Shown: positions 1 to 10,296 of the stretch, in pieces
How the letters are laid out: every line of letters begins with the position of its first letter
How positions within the stretch are numbered: position 1 is the stretch's first letter
Source: Plantago elongata
Taxonomy: Eukaryota; Streptophyta; Magnoliopsida; Lamiales; Plantaginaceae
Reading direction: 5' to 3'
Length of the DNA stretch: 28,888 nt
Assembly (NCBI GenBank): GCA_036897095.1
Contig: JAYMSP010001782.1
Span: 1-28,888 of the forward strand
The notes under the pieces: generated by a model
Database searches by the model: none
Seen by the model: the letters and a program-made list of their open reading frames with translations, nothing else
What the model was told of the DNA's origin: nothing
Program-made: the position numbers and the translations under genes

Positions 1-412
1 GCTGTCCTGGCTGCTGCTACTGCTGCAGCTGCAGCTTCCTCTAGGCTATCTACAAGGAAGGACTCCTTAGAAGAGTCTGCAAACCCGGAGGTTATATATT
101 GTGACCAATCTATGATTATACGTTTTTCTGTAACTTTTTTTAGTAAACTTATAATCTGTCATTTATATGTCACTGCTTCTTCAGGATCTTAAGACGAACA
201 ATTACAATGTAAAATCTGGGGTGAATTCTCAGCTTAATCCAAGAGTGAAGAAAACTATTTCTAGGTCCACTGTATCAAAGCCGTTATCAGATGGAACCTC
301 TGATTCTGTCCAGATACCTGCAAATGTTCGAAAGGACCGCCCCATAATCTGTGAGATATGCATTCGCTCAGAGACAATTTTGAATCCGGTTCTAGTCTGT
401 TCGAGTTGCAAG
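1..412 (+). CDS. Partial PHD-finger protein gene (two internal exons, 3' part missing)
   Basis: Seen: an Ala/Ser-rich exon at 1-90 is open to the left edge and ends in GAG before a GT donor. A 94-base intron (91-184, ending TTCTTCAG) follows. A second exon at 185-412 ends in AAG before GTATTT. The two exons stay in the same frame across the junction. The second exon ends in the first half of a PHD finger, with Cys pairs CEIC and CSSC about 19 residues apart. Known: C4HC3 PHD fingers read histone-tail modifications in the nucleus, and this Cys spacing with SETILNPVLVC resembles plant BRPF/JADE-like PHD proteins. The remaining Cys/His ligands should lie in the next exon, but none is visible on the plus strand in the rest of the window. 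The gene is therefore either truncated or has a very long intron; I favour truncation. The N-terminus lies outside the window. Confidence 0.6.
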
Positions 413-1814
413 GTATTTTACATGTAAGTTAAAGTTACCACCAAGCATAGGTAAAAGTAAAAAAGAAGCTTACTAGAGCATATCAAATATGATTTTAGGA
501 CTTGGGTTGCCGCCAACCAAGCAGTTCTTGATACACATTATGTAACGTGACCCTTGCAGAACTCACTTCCTCCTTATTTGGGAGGAAACCGCATATTTGA
601 ATTTGATAGACGTACTTGTGACTATCTTCTTCAGGAAAAAAGCCACACTAAATTTAAGTCATTATTACAAACTATTTTAATCATGTACTTATAGAGTAAA
701 CTTTAAAATTAGTTTATGATCTCAATATACTTTTCTCCTTTCAAACAATTTACCTCTAATTCTATACGACTTAATCTTTTGTAGAAATAATTCTGGTTAA
801 ATTAAATAAAAAATTATCCTTCCGATAATAAGGGAAAAGAAGCAAGGTATGCATGGATAGTTATAACGCAAGGCGAATATCTATGGAAAATTCAATAACG
901 TAAACACTTTTTTGATATGATTTCCATTTATATATATTACACTATAATGTCTTTTTTATATTTTGATAAAATTTTCAACCCATTATCACCTATGTGCATT
1001 TGTTTCCTAACATTTTAAATTACACGTTAAACTTCGTGTACATTTCTTCTGAAACGGAGTGAATACCAAATAAATAAGGCGACGTATCTGGATTTTTATT
1101 AATCAAGGCGACTTTAACAGTTTTCTTGAAACTAACTTAGAAGAAATGAAAAAAAATTGAATAGAAGGGAAGTAACTAAGATAAAAGATAAACATAAATT
1201 AAAATTAATTACGTATCGTCTCAAATTCAAGTGAAAAATTAATATTTTACCTTAAATAAATATAAATTGTTTAAATGAGATTTTATAATGAGTAATTTGT
1301 AATAATTAATTTTCAATTTCAAAATTATCATATTTTAATGCTTATAAGTTATCACATAGAAAATAGTTTAATTTTATAAAGATATACCAAACATTTTACA
1401 AAAATATTAAAGTAATAACTTTAGAAGGGAAAATAATAGTAATAATTAAAGAGTACAACAAATAAGCCACCTATATCCTCTCTGTTCCAAATTTGATGTT
1501 TCATTTTTTACTTTCCATGATCAATATTTTTAAACTTTAAATTTGATTTACTCGTAAATCTAGATCCGACCCTCACTTTATGTGTGTGTGAAGTGGGAGA
1601 GTCGTATTGTAATTTGGAAAGAATTGTATGTGATGGTTTAGGGTGGGTTGTTGCCGAAGAGTGCGTAATTTGGAATTTTATATAGATTTACGGTTTAGGG
1701 TTTTGCCATTTTGGGTTGTATTTTCATATAATGAATATTATAATTACTTACACCAAACTCTATCCCATTTCATTTTAAAATTCTGAATAACAATAACTCA
1801 AATTTGCCCCTAGG
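413..1814. other. AT-rich non-coding stretch
   Basis: No open frame of note and no recognisable domain on either strand. Two isolated motifs near 1050 and 1480 resemble one end each of Stowaway-type elements, but neither has a partner arm. I see nothing else I can support. Confidence 0.5.
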
Positions 1815-2330
1815 TTGAACTTAGATATGCTAATTCAGACTTCCATTTGCAATGATTCCTTTATGATGAAATTGAAGCTGAGGTGGAGACATTTAGACTG
1901 TGATTCAATGGGAAAATTTTGTAATGAGCGTTCAAAATCCAAAGTGCACATTTTCTACAGGTTTTTTTATTCTCTCAGATTGTTTTCCCATCTTGGTTCA
2001 CTTTCTATGCTGTTATGCCATCTCATTTATTTTTAAATGTAATAATCAACCTAGTGTTGTTTCTCTTGCAGTTTCCCATTGAATGTTCCCTTCCATGGAT
2101 ACTGTTGGATCATGTGACCGAGTCTCAAAAAATGCTGGTATTCTTGAGAGCATCTTGATGCCCTTTGACATCTATAATGATGCTGCACAACAGTCTCTGG
2201 TGGTCCTCAAGCAACGATTCCTTTACGATGAAGTTGAAGCTGAGGTAAAGACCTTTTAGCATTTGAAATTACCCTACTGAAAAAATTCTGGAGTGGACTT
2301 AGTGTAGTAGAAAAGAAGCATTAGGTCACT
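1815..2330 (+). pseudogene. PIR/SRA1 exon fragment, copy 1 (frameshifted)
   Basis: Exon 2072-2244 follows a CTCTTGCAG acceptor and precedes a GTAAAG donor. It encodes [19 protein letters not shown] and, after a shift, the [13 protein letters not shown] and [12 protein letters not shown] blocks of plant PIR/SRA1 (PIROGI, CYFIP-like subunit of the SCAR/WAVE actin-nucleation complex). It is 173 bases against 171 in the intact copy: an A-run after GAGTCTC has two extra bases, which breaks the frame. Upstream, about 1843-1890 carries the tail of the same exon plus the start of its intron, fused to the intron that normally precedes the exon (about 1922-2071). This is a scar of tandem duplication followed by deletion. 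The downstream intron start (to about 2330) matches copy 3. The identification rests on recalled family sequence and is secure at motif level. It is not functional on its own. Confidence 0.75.
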
Positions 2331-3093
2331 GTTTTTTAGAGCATGCATTATCCTCTGTTGCTTTTCTCATATCTCAATTTCGTTCCTCTATTGCTCTGCT
2401 CCGTTATCCTCAGAAGTACTAATGGTTCTTTGAAAAGAAAAGAAGCATACAAGATTGAGGGAGAAAAAAAAAACAGAATAGAGAGTAAAAGAGATAAAGT
2501 AGGGAGGGGCTAATTGGGATAGCATTTAAATGCCCCATTTGGCTCGATGAACAGTGATTTGACCTGAAATACACTTCAAATACCCCCATTTCAATTTCAT
2601 TCCAAACACAATTTCACAAAAATGCTCATTCAAATATCATGTCAATCAGCCCTCAGGTGTTAACACTTAGATATATGATGTTGCAATTTGCAAATTGGGT
2701 TGGACCTTAACAAGACAAAGTTAATTAGACTAAGTTAATTGGGATGTCCAAGTTAATTATTAGTGTAGTTTCAAAAAGAAATCAATACTCTATGCTCCAA
2801 TTTTACATGTATCTTAAAAAATTATTTTTATATCATACTATAATATAATATCTATAATATTATAATTATTTCTAAAATGCTCTTAGGACATTGATCCGAG
2901 TCGATCCGGTTAAACCTCTCACAGTAGAGTCGATTGTCGGATTTGAATTTCAAAACATAGTGAACAATGATATTATTTACCTTCATATACTTTACCTTCA
3001 TATACTTCTTACATTATTTGTAAGTAGATTTTACAACATATATGATAACGTTACAATGTAGAATACACATATTGATTACCGAATCGATTTCAA
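2331..3093. other. AT-rich intergenic stretch without a gene
   Basis: Short frames only. An oligo-A-rich patch (about 2430-2500) is followed by low-complexity A/T sequence. No domain, RNA gene or paired terminal repeat could be supported here. Confidence 0.45.
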
Positions 3094-3102
3094 TTGAGGT
3101 AT

Positions 3103-4085
3103 TGGAAAAATTCGAAAAAGGTACCCTAAGTGGTGATATATCCGAAAAAGGTACATTTTATTGTTATTGCCCGATTTCGATACCTCATTGTGTCCAATTT
3201 TGGTACCTCAATGATACGTGACATTTTAATTAAGCGGCACATGTCAATTTGAAATTTTAAAATTTTGATGGATAAAATCGCAAATAACATAAATCTTGAC
3301 AATTTCAAATTTCACCACATTAACTTTCAATTATTATAAATCAACCCTATTTTGTAAATCAACATAAAATAAGGTTAAATAAAAGAAGAAATAGGGGAAA
3401 AATTAATTTCAAATTACAAAAAAAATGTATACAAATTCTGAAAAATTATAAATTATAGTTTTAAATTAAATTTGTATTTATGAAAAATAATAAATAAATA
3501 ATTAAATTAAATTAAATTATAAAAATGTGGGACACGTGTCACTCTTTCGTAATTCATGGGTATAAATTGTTCAATATAATTCAAAAATATAAGAAAAAAT
3601 ATTTCTCATTTGATTACATATAAAATTAAAAAAAAATCAAAAATTCAAAAAACGCAATTTGCTACAATAAATATTTCAATTGAATTTTTGAATTTTGTAA
3701 GTGGTTCATCCTCGATGGAGCACCCAAGTTGCTGGATCTGGAAGCTCCATGGTGGAGCTTACAACAACCGGGTCTGGAAGCTCCAAGACGGCGGAAGAAT
3801 TAAACCATGGAAGGATTTTTTTTTTATAAATTATTTTTCAATAGAGATAAAGTTTTATATGGGTAATTTAGTAATATTGTTAAAACTTAGGATCTATTTG
3901 AAATGGATAAAGACGATCGTATTTACGTTTAGATCCACCGTATTTCTATATTTTTCAATGTGACACGTGTCACATATTAAACTGGACACAATGTCAACTT
4001 TAGGTACCAAAATCGGACGGTAACAACTAAATGTATATTATTTGGAAATGTGCTAACTAAGGGTACATTTTTCGAATTTTTCCCA
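3103..4085. mobile_element. MULE-like non-autonomous DNA transposon, 983 bp
   Basis: The ends form inverted repeats. The left end starts TGGAAAAATTCGAAAAA and continues into GTACCCTAAGT. The reverse complement of the right end starts TGGGAAAAATTCGAAAA and continues into GTACCCTTAGT. Imperfect inverted similarity runs further inwards, including GGTACCT and CATTGTGTCCA motifs. The element is flanked by a 9-base target duplication with one mismatch: TTGAGGTAT at 3094-3102 and TTGAAGTAT at 4086-4094. A 9-base duplication is the signature of Mutator-like elements. The interior is AT-rich except for a GC-richer patch at about 3705-3810 with short AAGCTCCA/TGGAGCTT inverted motifs, which might be captured host DNA. 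A 117-codon open frame at 3610-3963 looks like chance; no transposase is present. Confidence 0.75.
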
Positions 4086-4094
4086 TTGAAGTAT

Positions 4095-4861
4095 ATTAAA
4101 AGCGTATGAATCCGGACCCATACTCGACCTTTCCCATTAAGTACTAGATGGGTATGAGGGGCTCCAGAGTCCGGACTATAATGGCCCAAGGATCCACGAG
4201 AAGTTGTAATTTCGGTTCATGTAGGATTCTACGATCCAATATCGGTTCGATTCGGTCCGTTTCCTGTTCGGACACTTTACCAATTTATTACCGGTTCCTA
4301 CTCAGCCGTTGAATCTGTCTGTAACGTCGTTTAATTTCACATATCATCAGAAAATAGCAAAACCACCAGTTCAAAACCATCTAAAATCAGTAATTTCCGT
4401 TGAAACAGCTAATTTTTTCCACCAATTAGCGGATCTTCTGTGAATGAATAGCAATTCGCTCGCTGAGGTACGATATGCATGTTCTTTGTGTTTTCGTCCC
4501 AGCTTGTACGATTCATTTCTCTAAAGATGTTGATTTTTTGTCAAATCTACCTCGCACCTTCATTCAACTGTATGTTTAGGACCAGATCTGTTCATGTTTA
4601 CCATTTTTTTCATCTGGGCAGATTGTGTATTACAGTATTAGCAATTCAGATCTGTTCTTATATGGGTTGGCTTCTTTTCTTTAAGACATCGACCTCTGTT
4701 CTGTTTCATTTTGACATTCAGATCTGTTTCAGCTGAAAAATCAGACCATTTTCAAGAATTTTGTGTTTCCACACAGACCTGCTCTTTTTTTTTCATTTTC
4801 TTTTCTAGTATTTTTTTTATTCGTAACTTTTTGTGTATCTTCCGTTTTTCTTTTTTTATAG
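4095..4861. other. Non-coding stretch with a possible leader/intron
   Basis: The 4180-4470 part is less AT-rich than its surroundings. It ends with a short ATG frame (eight codons from 4445) followed by GTACGATATG, a plausible splice donor. T-rich sequence then runs to a TTTTTTATAG acceptor-like site at about 4861. This could be the relic of a 5' leader exon and first intron, but joining them gives a stop after a few codons. Confidence 0.3.
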
Positions 4862-5032
4862 ATTCAGCATGAAAGCTAATGGGCATGTTATTTCGACTGA
4901 GCTAATAAAAAAATGGTCGATTGGACTCATCCTGTTTTGTTTTCTCTCTGTGACCAGATGTGCAAGGCCTCCACAATGGATGAGCCAAGTAAACCATTAC
5001 TGGGTGTTGGGACTTATCTCCTCATCATGATC
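4862..5032 (+). other. Orphan exon-like open frame, unrecognised
   Basis: It follows a T-rich tract and an AG acceptor-like site and reads open in one frame from an ATG at 4869 to a TGA at about 5030. Another frame also reads as a plausible peptide containing WTHPVLFSLCDQMCKAS. I recognise no family. It lies immediately upstream of the second PIR/SRA1 copy and may have been carried along when that segment was duplicated or inserted. It may also be chance. Confidence 0.2.
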
Positions 5033-5611
5033 TCAATTTAATAGAGGATTATAGTTCGAGCTTAGAAATGGTACTCTTCTATATTTGTTGCATTTCACCA
5101 ATATTACGGATGGCTACTATCAACTGACATATAAGCTTGTTGAGAGTTGCTTACTCATTTTATTATGTGTGCACATTAAAGCCACTTTTAAATCAATTTG
5201 CTTAGTCTGCTTATTTAAATGTAATGAGCATTCAAATTCCACAGTGCGCGTTTTCTACAGTTTTGTGATTCTCTCTCTGATTGTTTTCCCTTCTCTGTTC
5301 CCTTTCCATGCTTTAATTCCATATTTTTTACTTTCAAATTTTAAGATCAATCTAGTGTTGTTTCTCTTGTAGTTTTCATTGAATGTTCCCTTCCATGGGT
5401 ACTGGTGGATCATGTGACCGAGTCTCAAAATGCTGGTTTTCTTGAGAGTATCTTGATACCCTTTAACATCTATAATGATGCTGCACAACAGGCTCTGGTG
5501 GTCCTCAAGCAATGATTCCTTTATGATGAAATTGAAGCTGAGGTAGCGACATTTAGCCTGTGAAATTAGTCTACTGAAAGAATTCTGGACTCATGTGACC
5601 GAGTCTCAAAA
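5013..5611 (+). pseudogene. PIR/SRA1 exon fragment, copy 2 (nonsense, one-base loss)
   Basis: The exon at 5373-5542 (170 bases) is preceded by CTCTTGTAG and followed by GTAGCG. It lacks one C near its start, which shifts the first codon. It then reads [19 protein letters not shown] through [12 protein letters not shown] to a TGA where the intact copy has CGA (Arg), then FLYDEIEAE. Upstream intron sequence from about 5013 matches that before copy 3 (from about 5922), so unit 2 and unit 3 are tandem with a spacing of about 0.9 kb. At 5591-5611 a 21-base piece from inside the exon (same as 5410-5430) reappears in the intron, a probable template-switch scar. Decayed and non-functional. Confidence 0.75.
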
Positions 5612-5811
5612 GGTTCATTCGCTTGTTATGTTCCTTTTAATCATTTATAAATGGCATTCTATATTTAATATTTCTATCTATTATTTATTTTCAGTATGAT
5701 AGTATTGTCGGCTAATAAGTTCTGTCTTTGATGATTTCTGCATAAATAATAAATAAATAAATAAATTTATGTTATGGTTATAGAGCTTATGTAGTTCTTT
5801 TGTTGTTACAG

Positions 5812-6777
5812 TGACAGTAGCAAATCTGACAGATGTAGGTTTCTGTGGTTCAGGGAATTTTATTTGGAATCTTCTCGTGTTATACAGGCAAAAAGATAGA
5901 TAGATCGTCTGCTAATTTAAAACCGATCTCCTCCGAATGATCTCAATTTAATAACGGATTGATAGTTCGAGTTTAGAAATGGCATTCTTCTGTACTTGTT
6001 GCATTTCACCAATTTTACGTATGCCTACTATAAACTGACATATAAGTTTTTCGAGAGTCGCTTACTCATTTTATTCTGCATGCATGTCAAAACCACTTTT
6101 AAATCAATTTGGTTAGTCCACTTATTTACAAATATGTCACTGCTGTTGATTTAAATTTAATGAGCGTTCAAAATCCAAAGTGCACGTTTTCTACAGTTTT
6201 TTTATTCTCTGTCAAATTGTTTTCCCATCTCTGTTCCCTTTATGCTGTTATGCCATCTTTTTTACTTTTAAATGTTAAGATCAACCTAGTGTTGTTACTC
6301 TTGTAGTTTCCCATTGAATGTTCCCTTCCATGGATACTGGTGGATCATGTGACTGAGTCTCAAGAGACTGGTCTTCTTGAGAGCATCTTGATGCCCTTTG
6401 ACATCTATAATGATGCTGCACAACAGGCTTTGGTGGTCCTCAAGCAACGATTCCTTTATGATGAAATTGAAGCTGAGGTAGAGACATTTAGCCTGTGAAA
6501 TTACCCTACTGAAAGAATTCTGGAGTGGACTTAGTGTAGTTGAAGGGCTTACATATGCATATGCTAGTATTATTGTCTGAATTTAATCAGGAATTCATTA
6601 TTTGCTCACATCAGTTCTGAGATGATATTTCCACCAGACATAAAAAAGTGTATGCAAACATCGTAATTTTTGTCTTTCTTCTATTATATTTTTTCAGGTG
6701 GATAATTGCTTTGACATATTTTTTTTGTCAAAATGATGTGAAACCGTTTTCACATACTACAAGAGTTGGGCAGCCAG
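5812..6777 (+). pseudogene. PIR/SRA1 fragment, copy 3 (three consecutive exons, one intact)
   Basis: Three consecutive exons of plant PIR/SRA1 are present in order. Exon A, 5812-5887, reads VANLTD, then WFREFYLESSRVIQ after a one-base loss; its donor is GC instead of GT. Exon B, 6307-6477 (171 bases, 57 codons), is fully open from [19 protein letters not shown] to FLYDEIEAE with a TTGTAG acceptor and GTAGAG donor. Exon C, 6698-6777, reads VDNCFDIF, then one extra codon and a TGA at 6734-6736, then CETVFTYYKSWAA before GTATTT. Known: PIR/SRA1 is a protein of about 1,280 residues that links Rac/ROP GTPases to SCAR/WAVE and ARP2/3 actin branching. Only about 100 residues are represented, no flanking exons are seen, and two of three exons are broken. 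This is a gene fragment, not a gene. Confidence 0.8.
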
Positions 6778-7020
6778 GTATTTGTCTTAGTCTGTTGGGT
6801 ACTTGTGTGTCATATCTAATTATTATATAATGTCTACATGCATAGAAAGATAAAATACTAATGCAGGAAAATTAAAGAAACTATAGTATCTTACTTTATG
6901 CAGAGAATATGAAATTTAGCTTGGTATTGGATACATGATGGAATTTTCGGAAGTCCATTCAATCATTATAATCTGCTTATCTATTTCTTTCCTTTATTTC
7001 ATCATGTACCTACCTAAAAT

Positions 7021-7396
7021 TCAACTTCTGTCACATAATCTCAGTCCATTTGGAGACATTTCTACCTCTGAAGTACCTTGAAAGAGTTCATTCCACCAAC
7101 TTCCAGTGACTTATAGGGCTCCATCAGAGCCTACACTTGAGCATACTGCAAATTTCCTCAAGTCTTGGGGAATCTTGCAGTCTCCACTTCGGCCTTGATT
7201 GGGAGGAAACCAGATCTTTGTATCTGGTGCACCTATTTCATCGGATCGTCATTGGAAAAAATCGAATCCCCGTAAAGCAACCGTAAGGCCAACAGTGCCC
7301 ATTTTTTTATCAGAAGCTCTTCAACTGCAGTCCACATTCAGAATTCACTCCGCTCATATCACAACATTATTCCCATGCAATCAAGTTAAATACTGA
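7021..7396 (+). other. Coding-like degraded fragment, unrecognised
   Basis: On the plus strand a frame reads SHNLSPFGDISTSEVP, a stop, then KSSFHQLPVTYRAPSEP and TANFLKSWGILQSPLRP, then another stop. A shifted frame continues with WEETRSLYLV. The composition looks like protein rather than AT-rich noise, and the breaks suggest an old pseudogene or transposon piece. I do not recognise the family. Confidence 0.25.
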
Positions 7397-7880
7397 GGGT
7401 ACACTGTCTTTATACTAGTACATCTATCTATAGATAAATATTAATTTATTAGGAAAGAGCATACCTAAATATACATGAAGAAATTCCAAATACATAATAA
7501 ACAAACGCTATTCCATTTCAATTTATGTTTTTCTTTTTTTTGTTCATATTAAAAAGATTACAAGAAATGTTTTGACAATCTGTACATGGTTCAAAATCTC
7601 GTTTCGGACTCTGTTTCAAATCTTTCAATTTATGAGACGTCTCGAGACATTTCAGAAATGTTTAGACACGTTTCGGAAATGCAACTTTAAAACTAATTTT
7701 ATTATATAATGAAACTTAAAGCTAAAATGTTTATTTATAAATCTACATGCAGTTTAAAATTAATTTGTAATTAAAATTGAAAATACATGTAATTAAAAAA
7801 AGTGAAAGTAAGAAGGTAGTATATCAAAATGAGTAATTACATATATTATAAAAACAAACAATGCTAAGCGTAAACCTTTT
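7397..7880. other. AT-rich stretch without a gene
   Basis: No open frame or domain. Short imperfect palindromes with GAGACGTCTCGAGAC and repeated TTTCGGA/TTCAGAAATG motifs occur near 7600-7680. Nothing else was identified. Confidence 0.4.
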
Positions 7881-7889
7881 ACAATAATT

Positions 7890-9000
7890 TAGTGATTGAT
7901 TTATTTGCAAGAACGTTTGTGATCAACTTATAAAGCACATTACAACAGGAAATAGGCCTATACTCAGAAATAAGAGAAGGATTAGGAACTTTAGTAACAG
8001 CAGTAGTATTAACTTGACCTAACAATCTTCCAGTAGCCTGAAACTCCTGTACAGCTTGAACAACTAAGTCTCTGTTTGTTATACAGCTGGAGCGGCAATC
8101 TCCCTCACAAATCGATCATTTTGAACACAAAAAAATCATTTTCAATTGAAAAAGGCGACTCAAATTCTATACCAATCAGTCCTAAAGATATGTAATGGTC
8201 CAACTCTTTTTATAGAAACAAGAGTTAAAATCATCCGGTCCAGGACTTTTTAAATCATCTATGGAAAACAAAGCTCCTTCAATTTCTCCTGCAGAAAAAG
8301 GATTAGTCAAAATAACATTGCAGAAAAAGGATTAGTCAAAATAACATTCATAGAAGGGGGTAACCTGAGTTCCAGAACCAAAAACTACAGATTGGAACCC
8401 CTGCACATGTTGTTCAGACCCAAGCAAATTCTGATAAAAACCAATAATATGGTCCACGATAGAGTTTCTAGTATTAAACTCCTTATTAGCTCCCAATAGC
8501 AGAAATAGACCTTTTCTTTTCCTTCTGAGCTTGACACTGTTGTAGAACAAACTAGTGCATCTATCTCCATCTTTCAACACTTGTTGCTTAGATTGCTGAT
8601 GAAGCTCCTTAGTATTCAACCTGAAACTATCATCGTCATACCGTTGTCTAGCTCCTGAAATCAACTCTTTAAGGCTAGCATCCCCAGGATTCTGCAAATA
8701 CATGAGTTGTAAAGATTGCAGCTCCTTCAGATTATCATCCACCTGTACACTTAAATGTTGATATCTTCCCTTATTCAGAGATTTCAAAGCATTTTTAACT
8801 AGCTTGAGCTTTTGAACTAATTGAAACATTTTACACCCTGAAAACGTGTATTCCAACTCTCTCAGAAACAGTATCCAGAAATCTTTCATCTTCCACCAAC
8901 ACATTCTTGAATCTAAAAGAAACAGCCCTCTTTGCAAAATGCTTAAACACATGACCTTCCCAATCCCTCGAGCCGATGGGGCCGTCCGAGGAGGAACTAA
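7890..9000 (-). mobile_element. L1-type LINE remnant (ORF2, linker to N-terminal reverse transcriptase)
   Basis: On the minus strand, broken frames follow the order of a plant L1 ORF2. First (about 8960-8830) comes the end of the post-endonuclease segment, FRFKNVLVEDERFLD, one frame off. Then (about 8830-8350) comes the helical linker with KMFQLVQKLKLVKNALKSLNKG and GDRCTSLFYNSVKLRRKR. Next (about 8300-8215) is the reverse-transcriptase motif LKSPGPDDFNSCFYKKSW. About 100 bases do not match the family. Finally (about 8090-7905) comes TKVPNPSLISEYRPISCCNV, the second RT block. The catalytic YADD region, the endonuclease and the poly(A) tail are absent. A 29-bp tandem duplication (8290-8347) shifts the frame. 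The element is dead and truncated at both ends. The GC-rich piece at 8965-9060 just upstream may come from another element. Confidence 0.8.
8290..8347. repeat. 29-bp perfect tandem duplication inside the LINE
   Basis: The 29-base unit beginning TGCAGAAAAAGGATTAGTC occupies 8290-8318 and again 8319-8347. Because 29 is not a multiple of three, it breaks the LINE ORF2 frame between the linker and the first RT motif. The two copies are identical, which suggests a recent event. Confidence 0.9.
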
Positions 9001-9060
9001 CCCATGATGAACACGTCCCTCAAAGCCCTCGAAGGGAACTGCATAGTCGGGCACGAGCGT

Positions 9061-10296
9061 AGATAGCTATGCGAGGAACAAGACCTCTGTGAGGGAACAA
9101 TAGGATCATAAATAATAACCTAGGAAATAGCATAATTATTGATGTACATTGATTATCTAACATATAGTATATAATTGTATTCGTTAAGAGTGAGTTATAA
9201 GGAAGTGTGCTTAATTTGCCACCATATTATGTCATATTATGTTATCTAGTATATTTATCGCATTTTTGGCATTATTCAAAGTTAAGACTCTCCTTTCTTT
9301 ATCTAATTTCCGACGAGTAAACCTTCCCATTAATGAATTCCGCATCCACAACTCTTCTGACTGCCGCACTAAAATAGCTATCCCAAATCCTTGCTCATAA
9401 ATTTTGCTCCAAACTAAAAACCACATGAAATGAATAAATATTCGTCAACACCACTGTGTTGTTGTTTACTTACGTGGTGTAAACTTCACTAATTTGTAGA
9501 TAATAGACTGTAATAAATTCATAATCATCCTGATAAATTTTGATTGTTTAAGTGAAAAGTATTCGATTTTGATATTTGTTCAATGATATCTTTTTTCAGA
9601 TTAAATGATTAGGAACGGTGTTGTCAATTGCGGTGCGATTACGGCGATATAACATCTGGTATGATGTTGTGGTATAGAAACATATCTCTTCCACAGCGCA
9701 TATTTTGTCAATTTTTATAAAATATAATAGTAAAAATAAGGAAGAAAAAGGAAATGAGAAGAAAAGAAGAGAAACAATAAGAAATTGTAAATGTTGCCCT
9801 CCTCATTTTCGGCCACTATTTTGACATATTACGGACAATCTCATTTATTTTTTCTCATTTTATTTACTTTTAGATTATTTATACTACATGTAATATTATG
9901 TGACTTTAGATAATATTTAACTTAACAAATATCTATATATTCATTTTATAAATTTTATCATTTTTTTCTTTACTTCACTATTCTAATTGTAATTCCGTAT
10001 TTTTAACTTAGCACAACGCATCACGATACATGATTAACAACCTCGGTTAAGAGATCAAACAAACGAACAGTAAAATATAAAATTCCTAAATTAAATCTCC
10101 ATTTACAAGAAGTTTGAGTAGCGAGTAGATAGTATCTAAAATCTAAAGAAACTAATTCCTGAATAATCAATCCATTTACATTAATTCGCATGGATGGATC
10201 AAACGTATGATGTAAATCCTCACAAATCACAATACAGATCCTATCCCAAGTATAAATATAGATGATTAGATCCCGCAGTTTTCAAAATTGAATCAA
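9061..10296. other. Stretch without a recognised gene
   Basis: A 64-codon minus-strand frame at 9232-9426 (SKIYEQGFGIAILVRQSEELW) is open but matches no family I know and begins and ends in AT-rich sequence. The rest, to the end of the next gene, is AT-rich. The last few hundred bases before 10297 could hold the 3'UTR of the minus-strand gene, but no clear poly(A) signal decides it. Confidence 0.35.

Noticed and set aside
1048-1500. Stowaway-type (mariner) element ends near 1050 and 1480
   Set aside because: Only one weak terminus each, in orientations that do not pair, and no TA duplication could be shown.
3610-3963. 117-codon plus-strand open frame inside the MULE
   Set aside because: Composed mostly of Ile/Lys/Phe from AT-rich DNA, no domain, and it crosses the element's non-coding interior.
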